DNA of 64,000 bases from Adiantum capillus-veneris. Taxonomy: Eukaryota; Streptophyta; Polypodiopsida; Polypodiales; Pteridaceae. Below, piece after piece: positions 1 to 10,590 of this stretch. The notes beneath the pieces were generated by a model that worked only from the letters and a program-made list of their open reading frames with translations, did not search any database and had not been told where the DNA came from. The stretch is from contig CM043963.1 of NCBI GenBank assembly GCA_014529385.2, forward strand, positions 72,443,412 through 72,507,411, written 5' to 3'. The first letter of the stretch is position 1. Each line of letters opens with the position of its first letter. A program made the position numbers and the translations under genes.

Positions 1-1186
1 TCTGGATCAAGCAAAAAATCAATAGTATGTAGTGGGCTATGTGCCCTAACCCACCGAGCATGTACATACTTATTTAAGATATCTCTTTTAGCCTTAAAAG
101 GTGCTCTCCAAGGCTTAATCAAACAATTTTTTGGCTCTGAAGGAGAGTTCAAGCTCTCCTGAACATTATACCAACCCATGTACACCTTTCCTATATTGGG
201 TAACTCCAGTTAAAACTGACGCAAAGGTATCATCACAGGCCTCATCACCAAGTATATGTCCCTACCATCAGACCAAAAGTGTCTATTTTCAATAAGCACT
301 TTCACAGATCGAACCTTTTTGTTTTACTCATAGTGGTTGCTCTGCTTCCCACTCATAGAAGCCTGCACAAACAAATGTCTCCAAAACAGCATTTTTATTT
401 TACAAAAGACTCTCCATAGTGTAGAAGTTAGTGCAAAATTTGGTTTCACATGGAAGCTCCAATATTGTGGACATGCGTTGCCGATACATGTCCAGCACAC
501 GTTGTCTCTACAAAGTAAATTTCACCACCTTCCTTGCATTATCTATAATGATTTTGAACCAATCAGTGTCCTCTTTCTTATACCAATCCTGCAACACAAG
601 ATTCAAGCTATGTGAATTGCAACTAAACGTGTACAAGCTAAAAAAGCGCTCTTCCAAGAGACGACCCGCTGCTCTACAATTTTTGGCATTGTTCAATATC
701 ACATGTACTACATTTTGGACACCAACTTTATGAATTGTTTCTATGATTATATCATCTATATAGCTCCCTGACTTTATCTCACCTAAGATGTCAACCGAAA
801 TTATGAAGCACTCCCCTCGAGGATTGAATATCATAACATTTGACCAACCATCACTGACTATTGTGCATCCTGTTTGATCAATTGATTTCAAGATCAATCT
901 ATCAACTTCTTTCTGGGTGTTGCCAAAGCATCTATCCAAGAAGTTTGTCCGCATTTGATGATATGATGGAGGGGAAAAGTCATCCCCATACTCACCAATC
1001 TTCTTCCATGCATGCTTCCATGACTCTCATGTGACCATCAACATAGAACCACCCGTAAAATAGATAGCTTGTGAAAGAGAAAATTGTGTATCTTCAAGGG
1101 AAATTGATCGAAAGCTTTGCTCTAGACTTGCCTCATTCTATGCATTTCAACCCTAAACTCAGGCGATCCATCTTGAGTGCTAGCTC

Positions 1187-1233
<47 letters not shown>

Positions 1234-1691
1234 TTAGCATGGAGGGTGCACCACTATTTTGTCCTCCTTGTGTTGAGGCAGCACTGCCTTGGTGCTCTGA
1301 AGCATGACGGCTTGGAGTCGGTATTCTAGGTCTCCTTGCATTGGCTACACCTACTAACAAATCTCTCAAGTGTTTCATGGCACTCTCATGACCTACACCA
1401 TTACATATGCCTCCATTAGACCTATTAGTTGTTCCATCCCCTGATCCAAGGAAGTGTTCCCTAATACGAGGTGCACCTCTTGATTTTTTTTTTGCCACAT
1501 AATTTGCAACGCCAATCTATAAATGATCTTGCATGGTCGGAAAATTGCCACTCAGGCCCTGGCACCTTACCACCGACGGCCTTGCGCTTCCCTTTATTGG
1601 AAGCTCCATTGTTTGATACTTCACCACCACTCGTCGATAGGCGACAAGAAGTAGCTGCATTGATTTTCTAAGAGCAAGCATTGGCATCCAT
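1..1691 (-). pseudogene. hAT-family transposase remnant (BED finger + DUF659), truncated by window edge
   Basis: On the minus strand a degenerate hAT transposase can be followed in pieces. A possible start at 1691 is soon interrupted by a stop. Around 1580-1450 there is a BED-type zinc finger (PEWQFSDHARSFIDWRCKLC then RIREHFLG), whose halves are in different frames across a poly-A run near 1487-1495. From about 1010 to 508 lies the DUF659-type core (RTNFLDRCFG, TIVSDGWSN, NSHSLNLVLQD). Near 120-1 a distal hAT segment reads ARWVRAHSPLHTIDFLLDP. A (TG)n tract sits between finger and core. hAT transposases cut and paste DNA in the nucleus; this copy cannot encode a full protein. Family assignment is firm from the BED plus DUF659 order; the element ends are not visible. 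Confidence 0.8.
1190..1232. repeat. (TG)n microsatellite
   Basis: About 21 uninterrupted TG units lie inside the hAT remnant, between the BED finger and the DUF659 core. Confidence 0.95.
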
Positions 1692-1818
1692 GACAAGTTC
1701 ACAAGCCACCTATACATTCATACAATTGTAAAAATAATAAATTTTTGAAAAACAGAATTTAATTGAACAATTGTACAATAAAGTAAAATAATATACATAT
1801 AAACATAAAGCAAAAAAC

Positions 1819-1972
1819 AAGCCCCAAGCACTTGCAACCACCTATACCCTCCGCAAGGATGCTCCCTACCCAAACCTATTTCCAAGCAGAAAAACACCCA
1901 AGGGAGGTAACTATACGTAATAAAAAATACATAGGTGTAGTGATAAGGAGTGCTCCAGTCCAACCATAGATC
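1819..1972. repeat. 154-bp tandem repeat, left unit
   Basis: One unit of the repeat that resumes at 10037. It begins GCCCCAAGCACTTGC and ends in CAACCATAGA just before the CACTA element. The length is exactly the 154-bp period seen at 10037-10590, so the CACTA element sits within the array at a unit boundary. No coding potential is evident. Confidence 0.85.
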
Positions 1973-1988
1973 CACTACAAGAGGTTGT

Positions 1989-2190
1989 GTGCTCTTGTGA
2001 CGCTGTTAGCAACGGAAATACACTGGGTTTTTATAACCCCCGGCGTCGCTAATAGCGTCGCTATATGCAACGCTATAGGCGTCGCTATATAGAGACGCTC
2101 ATAGCGACGGTTATAGCGACGTTTACACAGAAGTCTATAGCGACGCTCCAGAGCCATAAATAGCGACGGTTATCGCGATGCCCGAGAGAA
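1989..2190. repeat. CACTA left subterminal repeats
   Basis: Many copies of CGTCGCTA and its complement TAGCGACG, in both orientations, are packed into about 200 bp next to the left terminus. In En/Spm elements such motifs are bound by the element's own DNA-binding protein; that role here is inferred from position. Confidence 0.8.
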
Positions 2191-2561
2191 TTTTTTTTTG
2201 GTGACAGGACATTGAATGCCCTACCACCCATCAACCATATTGTACTTGATTCACTTTTTTAAAAAAGTGCAAGGGTAGATAATAGACCCAAAATAGTCAC
2301 CCACAAGACGCATTGTTTGCAAAATTGACAAGTGTAAAATTGACAATTGTACACATCATAGGCAAAATGAATTGATTGGCAAATGTAATAATGACAATTG
2401 TACAACATCATAGGCATAAAGAATTGATTGGCAAAATGAACTGCGGTGACAAATGTAATAATATACATGGTTCCGAAAGACGTATAAAATCCGTCTCATG
2501 ATACATAAGCTATGAGAAACCCTAAACTAATTCTATCTAGCTACGGCTAAATTGACGTCGT

Positions 2562-3820
2562 CTAGTCAGACGTCTCATCGCGTCCAAGCGGCGTATCTGT
2601 CGGATTCTGCAAAAAAAGACAATAAGACAGCTTTCAGTAATTATAAACATATAACGACATTTATAAAACAATACAAAAAATAGAAAAGAGTAAACCCTAA
2701 TACTAACCATGCCGCCGCGAGAACTGAGAATGTCCATCAGGGCATTTAAGCCCTTCCTGCCTGCGTACTCGCGCTCGTATGGTGTGGGATCACGTCCTGT
2801 CATCGACCACTATCAAAACATACAAAGATTTCATTATGTTAGAATTAAAAAACTCATAAACCCTAAACTATCGAACATAAAGAGCAATGCGAAAACACTT
2901 ACAAAATCGGCCTCAAATGATGCCCATCCACCGCTCCCCAAGTGGTGCAAGCTCCCTGCCTCTACTCGCGCTCTAGCTGCATCCTTTTGTTACTTCCACT
3001 TGTCGGGATTCTCGCGCGCTGCTTTCTTTGCATTCTTCCAATCTTCTTTGGCCAGCCAATCTGGCCTGTTCCACCCATGCTTGATTGCTTTTTGCACTTC
3101 GGAAAGCTTGTGTTTGCAGTATTCGCGCATTCGAATCTTCATCAGGTCTTCATTGAAGCGTTGATCCCGTGTTGGAACGGGAAACTCATCATGAAGTATG
3201 CTGATGACTCTGGCTTTTAAATCACTTGGTACTTCACTCCATTTGTTTAGTATGTAGTGTCTAAACAGCTAAGAGCAAAGACCACGCATGCGCGAGATCA
3301 CCTTCTTGCCCTCTGGCCGGTGACACGTGAACTTGGGTGCCCCGGCAGGGGTCTCTAGCGGCGTGTCAATGGGGGTATGGACGTTAGGTGTCTCCACCGG
3401 TGTCTGGGCCCCGAAGTGAGGAGTGTCGAGTGGGGTGGCTCTTGGCGGAGTAGGTAGAGGTGTGTAGCTGCTAGGAATAGTCAGCCGCGCAAAACCTGGC
3501 GTAGATGGCGATGTTGTGGCTGGTGTGGGGGCGGGCAAAGAAGGGGAGGGTAAAGAGCCTCGTCGAACACGAGGCGGTGTGGAGGCATCGGCGGCGGAAT
3601 CCCCACAACAACCGCCACCGCCACCACTAGAGCGCCGGTGTCTGGACAAGTGTGAAGATCGTCTCGTCGACACCGAAGCTTCGGAGCGCGCCGAATGCTC
3701 CGAAAGAGAGGGAGATGCGGATGGAGTAGGAACGCGCGATGATGCGCCAGAGAGATGACGCTCCACGTACCACTGTCTCTGCTGCGCTGACAAAGAAGAA
3801 AGAAACTCCTCATCATCCAT
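2562..3820 (-). pseudogene. En/Spm-type second ORF (plant transposase Ptta/En/Spm, Transposase_24-like)
   Basis: The likely start is at 3820 (MDDEEFLSSLSAQQRQWYVE). An intron in the 5' leader is possible just upstream. The N-terminal 180 residues are low-complexity, rich in Ser, Pro and Thr, with TPxxTP repeats. After an in-frame TAG at 3269-3271 the same frame continues LFRHYILNKWSEVPSDLK and then WNRPDWLAKEDWKNAKKAAR, ending in HHLGSGGWASFEADF. This last motif corresponds to the HTxGSxSF signature of the Ptta/En/Spm family. Another in-frame stop lies inside this exon. GT-AG junctions then lead to short exons near 2800-2711 and 2606-2562. It is probably the regulatory or DNA-binding partner of the neighbouring transposase. 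The stops mark it as damaged. Confidence 0.75.
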
Positions 3821-4092
3821 ACCTGCATTAAACACACGAATATTTAAACTTAATATTGAATGAATAGAGTAGACAATGACGCAAAGACAATTAAATACAA
3901 TGACGTAATGACGCATATAAATACAATGACGCAATGAATTGAGTGATAGAAGAGGCAAGTCGAAAACTCAGAATTTTCAATCAAAAGATGTGAGCGCGAG
4001 TAGAAAAGAGCGTTATACACCATGGAAGGTACTTAGAGAGCCAGAGATTTTACAACACGGAGCAAAATTGTTCAAATACAATATTTGTGGCT

Positions 4093-7000
4093 TTAAGAGA
4101 TCTCTCTCTCATCCTCGCATAACTCAACATAACTTCCTATATCTATATAGAGCTCTCCGTTTAAACACATATCCTCTATTTCATTTTGTAGCTCCTCTGC
4201 ATGCACCCCATATAGAGTAGTAGCATCTTGATGCTCGTCTGGCACCACCGCAGCGGCTTTTGATTGAGCATCTTCTCTGATCTCCTCCATTGATGCCGTT
4301 GTGATTGGCACATGGTAGCCTTCATACGTCCTTGCACTACGAGGGGCCACCTCTATGACGTACCACCAGTTTGATGTAGACTTTGTAGGATGAAATATTA
4401 CCTGCCAGAGCCACATAACTTACATGAGAGCTTTCAAGCACATAACTTGTAAAAGGGGGATGTTAACTATTTACATACTTACTTGTTCACAATGCTCGGG
4501 TAGTACGAAAGTGTCTCTTAGGTCAGTCCATTTCTTAGTAGAATCCACCTCAAGAAAACCAGACTCTCCTCTACGCACAGTAGCGTTGCGACCCTCCATG
4601 ATTATCTTGAACCATTGCACGTCGAACAAGTCGACAAAAAATCATCTGTAATCGATCCTCAAAATCTCTTGTAGCGTGCCGAAGTAAGTGAGTTCCGCCA
4701 CCACAGGATCTCCATCAAAGGAACTTCATCGACTAGACTGTTCAAATTTTGCCATGATTCCACAATCTTGAGTAAAACGCTTTTTGTCGATCCGTTCCAC
4801 CCTAAAATGTCAACCTTTACACCATGCTGCTGTGTATGACTTATACTACAACGAACAAAGATTATGAGTGGCCGTTCAAACGTTTAGAAATAAAGTCACT
4901 AGCTAGTCGTACATTGCAAACTTACCTTGGTCGCGCAACCCCGAGAGTACTCCCACTCTTCCTCAGTCACTTCGTCACCGCATTGTTGTGCGCTTTTCAA
5001 TTGGTTGTGCAACCATCTTAAGCTCATGAATGTTGGTAGGCTCTCCAGACCCGTCAGATAGTGCATCGGTGGTCGTCTTCCCCGTCTCCACTCGATTCGT
5101 GCCCTTTGTCGCTCTTGCTTTGCATCCTCATATTGTGAAATCCACTTTTGCATCACTGGATTGTGAAGCATGCAAAATCGGTTGATTTTAGCCTCTAGAT
5201 CTTCCGTCATCTTCTTCTCAACACCGAGATTGCACATAACAATCCCAGATATGCGCTCATCATCTATGGTTTTCCATAGCGTGTCCCGGGCTTTATCAAA
5301 TCTATCTAGCCACTCTCCAATGTACACTAGGGACTCTGATACCAACCAACCTTCTACCATGCTACCCTCCGGACGTGCCTTTTGACGCACATATCCCTTA
5401 AGCGTTTTCATGAAACGGTCTAAGAAGAACATCCATCTGGAATGAACTGTGCCAGCGATTTCCACCTCATCAACTATGTGAACAAGAAGATGCACCTGAA
5501 TGGTTAGCATGGTAGTAGGAAAATGTTTCTCAAACATGCACACAAGCTCCGCAGCATTTAGTTTGGCGAATGGTATGGAGTCTACTTTGATCTCCTTTTG
5601 TGAGATCCATTGCACCAGCTTTGCAAGTTTGTAGATTGTGTTACGGATGTCGAGAGACAAACATCCCTCGATGTCAACCGGTAAAATAAATTGTAAAGTA
5701 TGTGCAGCAATGATATTAAAGTCCACATTTTATGCAATGATATTAAAGTCCACTATGAACGTACTTGACACATTTTATGCCAATCGTGTGACTTCAAACC
5801 GGTAAGCTTTCCTTCTTTAGTAAAACACGTTCGGAGTGAGTGCATTACGGCAGTGGGGGTCCGCAAAGATCGAATGGTCTCTTTTACTTTGCGTTCTTGG
5901 GCTCCTGTGAAAATCCATGGTGCTTTAGGGAGTTTTATCGATCCATCAGACGCTCTTTGCGGCCAATATTGCTCCATACGATCCACATTTCTAAGGTCAA
6001 CTCTGGCTCCCAAAGTATCTTTCTTGCCGGTCAGATGGTCCCATAGTAGATTACCCACATTCTTGAATATGTGCATGGGATCGAGCAAGTGATTGATCAT
6101 GAGTCGGGGCCAGTATGGTAACTCGTACCATAGAGATAGTCTCTTCATCCCTGGAGGCAATCCGTCGTCGCACATCTCCTTCTGCTCTAACCATGCTTGT
6201 GCAGACATCCTTGGTGGCTCTCTTCCCAAAAAGCCATCGCGTAACACATGATTCTCTGGAAGATACGCTTGATGACCTTCGTAGATTTGCTTCTTCAGTG
6301 AGGGCGCCCTACGTGCATTCAGTCTAGGTCCACATGTGACACATGCTCTGTATCCGCTTGTTTGAAGCCCTGCATGTATACACATGATAATAGATCAACT
6401 ATGGGAAAAAACAAGATTTACAGTATCTGAGTGAGGAATGTCAATAGATCACCTGAGCATTCTGTTAGCCCGGGATAGTCATGCATGGTCCACATTAGAA
6501 TGCCTCTGATCAAAGCATTCCGTCGTCCTGTGTGTCGGCTCATATCCACCACCTCTATGCCAATCCACAATTGTTGTAGCTCTTCCAATAGTGGATGAAG
6601 ATACACATCCATATTCTCCACTGTATATCGCCCTGGCACAATCAAGCTTAGCCATAGGTGCCCCTTCTTCGTAGTCAACCACGGGGGAATGTTGTAGTTG
6701 ACGATGACAATGGGCCATACACTGTAAGATGTTGATCTTTGACCAAATGGATTTACGCCATCCATAGCCAGGCCTAAGCGCAAATTTCGAGCTTCCCTGG
6801 CAAAATCCGACCATGTTCCATCTATATGTTTCCAGGCTGCGCAATCTGCAGGAATTCGTAGCACACCATCCGAAGATTTATTCTCCTCATGCCATGATGC
6901 TAGGGCGGCCATGGACTTACATTCGAAGAAATGCTTGATGCGAGGAAGCAGAGGAAAATGTCGCAAAATTTTTTGTGGAATTTTTGTCCCGTGGAGATCT

Positions 7001-7821
7001 ACTCGTTATCTTTCGGAATCACATTTCGGACACTTCTCCATGTCTATGTATTCCCCTCTGAAAAGAATGCAGTCATTAGGACAAGCGTGGATAGAATTGT
7101 AATCCATCCCCAAGTTTCGCAAAATCTTTCTTGCTTCATCTCGGGAATCTGGCATCATATTGTCAGCTGGTAGTATGTGCTCTTTAAGCAATCTACACAA
7201 CATAAAAATACGATACGGTCGTGTAAAAATCTATAAGATCATTATACATTTAGAGTTTTATTAAAGTAAACTAATTGTAATAGATCACCTGAAAAGCGCT
7301 GTGACACTAGTGTCACTCCATCCAAACTTTGCCTTCATGTTGAGCAGAACCAGGAGTGCTTTCAATCTAGACATACGTGCTCCATTATACAATGGCGTAT
7401 CGGCTTCACTTTTCATATCATCATAGATAAGCCTTTCTGAATCCATGATCGTCTCGATCATTTCATCAATCTCGGGCCCAAACATTGCCTCGTTGGGAAT
7501 GTGCTCTGCATGATCATCCCCCAAGCTATCAGAGGCTACATCTTGTGGCCTCACATATGCTGCTTGACCAAAGCGCCTGCGAACACGTCTATTGGGTTGC
7601 AAGATTGCTGCTTGTTGGCCAACGTCAGATTTCGACGAGTTATAATTGGCAACAACTCGATCTATAATAGATGGATCGAACTCGCCAAATTCGCGAACGT
7701 GCTACAAAGAAACACATCTTGTCCGTCGCACAGCATGCTTGCATTGATTACAAGGACATAAGACCCTCGTTGAGAGATAGGTGTTTCGGTTGGACGGTCC
7801 CACATCCTCGTCACTACTCAT
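4093..7821 (-). pseudogene. CACTA TNP2-like transposase (Transposase_21 with DUF4218/DUF4216)
   Basis: Six exon blocks can be followed from an ATG at 7821. The N-terminus has the transposase-associated Cys motif (VLCPCNQCKH). The core includes IPADCAAWKHIDGTW, LAMDGVNPFGQRSTSYS, MHDYPGLTEC, ACVTCGP and LLDPMHIFKNVGNLLWDHL, all typical of Transposase_21. A DUF4218 region follows (HLLVHIVDEVEIAGTVHSRW), then a DUF4216-like block (LTYFGTLQEILRIDY, FFVDLFDVQWFK) and a C-terminal exon starting VIFHPTKSTSNWWYV. Good GT-AG introns are seen at 7288-7193, 6452-6370 and 4482-4402. Lesions are a TAG at 7702-7704, a TAA at 7006-7008, a TGA at 4642-4644, and a frame break near 5710-5753 where a 20-bp sequence is duplicated with a 27-bp period. 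It would catalyse transposition of the element if intact. Confidence 0.88.
5707..5753. repeat. 27-bp-period direct duplication in the transposase
   Basis: GCAATGATATTAAAGTCCAC occurs at 5707-5726 and again at 5734-5753. The duplication coincides with the loss of reading frame between the conserved HDWHKM and LQFILPV segments, so it is probably the inactivating event at this point. Confidence 0.8.
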
Positions 7822-7883
7822 AATGAGGATAAAAATCTTATAGACTGGACAACAAATTTAATATTCTATTGGCATTCTTCGTC

Positions 7884-7995
<112 letters not shown>

Positions 7996-8280
7996 CTCAC
8001 ATTCTCTAGTCATGTCCAATCCCCGCACACCTCGGTCTAGAGGTGCACGGAGATCAGAACCACCGGGTTATAATCTCGTCTTTATTGGTCAATACCTATA
8101 TTTGTGGGTACAAGAAATCTACAGACCCACGTCTACATGATACTGCATGAAGTGGACAAAACCCCTTTGCCTCTTCTCTAGCTGTAGCACTTCACAGCAT
8201 CTTAACATCTTTTCACAGTAGATCTTTTCTTCGTCTAACTCTAAACCCTAAACCATAAGTAATTCTTGCGTGGACTCGAT

Positions 8281-8421
8281 CTAACGTAAATAAGCGTAAA
8301 TCTAAATAAACGTAAATCTAACTAAAAATAAACCTAAATCTAATTTAACGTAAGTCTACATCTAACCTAATCTTTAACGTCTTTTGGGATAGTTTCCTAC
8401 GACGTTAAAACTCTCTTCTTC

Positions 8422-8428
<7 letters not shown>
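8281..8428. repeat. Direct repeat copy 1 inside CACTA (partner 9001-9148)
   Basis: About 148 bp nearly identical to 9001-9148, exactly 720 bp away. It is rich in CTAAAT and CGTAAAT motifs and ends in GTTAAAACTCTCTTCTTCTT before a GT tract. The two copies bracket the captured HMA gene fragment. Confidence 0.85.

Positions 8429-8487
<59 letters not shown>
8424..8487. repeat. (GT)n microsatellite
   Basis: About 31 GT units immediately following the first 148-bp direct repeat. The second repeat copy has only a short, interrupted GT stretch at the same place, so this tract expanded in one copy only. Confidence 0.95.
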
Positions 8488-8491
<4 letters not shown>

Positions 8492-8682
8492 ACCTAAATA
8501 AACCTAAGTCTAATCTAATATAACATAAATCTAAATCCAACGTAAATTATGTTATATTAAAAACAAAGAACTAAACTAACAGGGATTATAAGAACCTTAA
8601 AACTGATTTAACACATAATTTTTCACATAACTCGGCAAGAGTTGGCATTCTCATCACTAAAGATGTGAGAGTTAACTTCCGG

Positions 8683-8984
8683 CGGTGACGCTGCCTCATC
8701 TCCATCCACGTCTGATGATAGCAGTTGGCCCTTTGGACCGTTCTTGCTCTTGTTACTAACTTTGAAGTTGCTGTTGAATGACTAGAGGTTGTCTAGATGG
8801 TCATTGTCGGGGATGTAGTGACTCTTGCCGCCCTGAAGATCCACCTTCTTCCCTATCTTCTGAAGACATTTCAGGAGTACTTTTGGATCGACGGAGCCCA
8901 CCATGAGTGAAGGCAGCAATACCCTATATTCCATTGAGGGCTTTCTTCACCCGCTTCATGCAAGCATCGCAGTCTATGGAGACC
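8683..8984 (-). pseudogene. Captured fragment of a heavy-metal-associated (HMA) domain protein gene
   Basis: Read on the minus strand, 8983 begins VSIDCDACMKRVKKALNGI, which contains the CxxC metal-binding motif and the following basic helix of an HMA domain. After a stop and a frame change the rest of the domain follows as VGSVDPKVLLKCLQKIGKK then VDLQGG. This is the usual end of the fold in plant isoprenylated metallochaperones (HIPP family). A short acidic tail (SSDVDGDEAAS) follows after another stop. No start and no C-terminal CaaX box are seen. The fragment is unrelated to transposition and lies between the element's gene and its right end, so it looks like host sequence acquired by the CACTA element. 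The parent function would be copper or other metal binding in the cytosol. Confidence 0.72.
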
Positions 8985-9000
8985 TAAATCTAATCTAATA

Positions 9001-9148
9001 TAACGTAAATCTAAATCTAGTGTAAATAAACGTAAATCTAACTAAAAATAAACCTAAATCTAATTTAACGTAAGTCTACATCTAACCTAATCTTTAACGT
9101 CTTTTAGGATAGTTTCCTACGACGTTATAACTCTCTTCTTCTTGTGTG
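9001..9148. repeat. Direct repeat copy 2 inside CACTA (partner 8281-8428)
   Basis: Second copy of the 148-bp repeat. It differs by a few substitutions (for example TTAGG instead of TTGGG near its end) and carries a short GT/GC tract at its 3' side. Confidence 0.85.
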
Positions 9149-9358
9149 TGTGCGCGTGTGTGGATGTGTGTGCCAATAAAAAGAGATAAATGGTATAACC
9201 TTTCTATCACCCATGCCAAGTATGATAGATTGGTTATGTCATTTCCCTCCTATATAATAGGTCTTGAGTTCAACTCCTCGTCGGCTAGATCTTTAGGTCT
9301 TTTAATTTTAATTAGTTTCCTATGACGTTAAATTAGTTTCTCTCTCTTTCTCTCTCAA

Positions 9359-9560
9359 TGTGTGTGCCTTTTTTTGTTTATGCATGTTTTCTCTCTCTTT
9401 TCCTCTCTCAATGTGTGCGTTTTTTGTTTATGCATGTTCTCTCTCTCTTTTCCTCTCTCAATGTGTGCGTTTTTTGTTTATGCATGCTCTCTCTCTCTTT
9501 TCCTCTCTCAATGTGTGTGTGCATTCTTTGTTTATGTATGTGTGTGTGCGTTTTTGTTTA
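9359..9560. repeat. 50-bp minisatellite
   Basis: A unit of 50 bp containing TTTTTTGTTTATGCATG, CT-rich sequence and CAATGTGTGCG is repeated a little over three times (clear units at 9421-9470 and 9471-9520, variant units on both sides). All three plus-strand frames stay open across it because the unit lacks stops; I do not regard these as genes. Confidence 0.85.
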
Positions 9561-9568
9561 TGTTTGTA

Positions 9569-9569
<1 letters not shown>

Positions 9570-9615
<46 letters not shown>

Positions 9616-9626
9616 TCTCAAAAACA

Positions 9627-9688
<62 letters not shown>

Positions 9689-9778
9689 AAGAGGGGAAGG
9701 GAACATGAGAGTGAGGAGAGGGAAGGAGCATACCTAGCTCTCCTTCCTCTCCTCGTGTGTGTGTGTGTGTGTGTGGAG

Positions 9779-9812
<34 letters not shown>
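9570..9812. repeat. Compound (CT)n/(GT)n/(GA)n microsatellites
   Basis: A CT tract (about 9573-9620), a TG tract (about 9632-9658), GA tracts (about 9656-9690 and 9785-9812) and a GT tract (about 9755-9774) follow one another inside the right end of the CACTA element. Confidence 0.9.
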
Positions 9813-9819
<7 letters not shown>

Positions 9820-9842
9820 CGTTACCTGCTCCTTGCTTGAGG

Positions 9843-9883
9843 GCGCCGAAAAACTCAGATCTGAGATCTGAGTTTTTGGGCGC
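9843..9883. repeat. Near-perfect inverted repeat, 20-bp arms
   Basis: Arms 9843-9862 and 9864-9883 are complementary except for one pair and are separated by a single base. The core is AAAAACTCAGATCT and its complement. It could form a cruciform or hairpin near the CACTA right end; function unknown. Confidence 0.9.
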
Positions 9884-9904
9884 TCTCTGTTATTTTTTTT
9901 AGCC

Positions 9905-10012
9905 CAGCCGACGTCGCTATGAGCGTCGCAAATTTACAAGTAAATTTGCGACGCTCATAGCGACGCCGGGAATTTTCTTTTTTGAGCGTCGCTGTGTGAG
10001 CGTCGCTAATAT
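9905..10012. repeat. CACTA right subterminal repeats with perfect 26-bp palindrome
   Basis: CGTCGCTA-type motifs match those at the left end. Within them, 9912-9937 and 9940-9965 form a perfect 26-bp inverted repeat with a two-base spacer. This places transposase-binding type motifs on both arms of a potential hairpin. Confidence 0.88.
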
Positions 10013-10036
10013 GAATAGCCTCTTGTAGTGAGAAAT

Positions 10037-10590
10037 GAGCCCCAAGCACTTGCACCACCTATACCCTCCACAAGGATGCTCCCTACCCAAACCTATTTCC
10101 AGGCGGATAGACACCTAAGGGAGGTAACTATACGTAACAAACAATACGTAGGTGTAGTCATAAGGAGTACTCCATTCCAACCATAGAAATGAGCCCCAAG
10201 CACTTGCACCACCTATACCCTACGCAAGGATGCTCCCTATCCAAACCTGTTTCCAGGCGGATAGACACCCAAGGGAGGTAACTATATGTAACAAACAATA
10301 CGTAGGTTTAGTGATAAGAAGCATTCCATTACAACCATAGAAATGAGCCCCAAGCACTTGCACCACATATACCCTCCACAAGGATGCTCCCTACCCACGC
10401 CTGTTTCCAGGCGGATAGACACCCAAGGGAGGTAACTATACGCAACAAACAATACGTAGGTGTAGTGATGAGGAGCGCTCCATTCCAACCATAGAAATGA
10501 GCCCCAAGCACTTGCACCACATATACCCTCTGCAAGGATTCTCCCTACCCAAACCTGTTTCCAGACGGATAAACACCCAAGGGAAAGTCA
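10037..10590. repeat. 154-bp tandem repeat array, right part
   Basis: Units start with GAGCCCCAAGCACTTGC at 10037, 10191, 10345 and 10499, an exact 154-bp period. The fourth unit is cut off after about 90 bp, where the sequence changes at AAGGGAAAGTC. With the unit at 1819 this makes four full units plus one partial. No gene is seen in the units. Confidence 0.93.

Noticed and set aside
1071-1307. Plus-strand frame with Cys-Val repeat
   Set aside because: Translation of the (TG)n tract antisense to the hAT transposase.
1810-1972. Array-like regular repeats as a possible CRISPR
   Set aside because: The 154-bp units are contiguous copies without spacers and the context is a plant genome.
8262-9090. 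CTAAAT/ACCTAAAT-rich sequence resembling plant telomere repeat
   Set aside because: The motif is irregular and never forms runs of CCCTAAA; better explained as part of the 148-bp CACTA direct repeat.
9358-9737. Three overlapping 98-125 codon frames
   Set aside because: Produced by a stop-free 50-bp minisatellite and microsatellites; all three frames are equally open.
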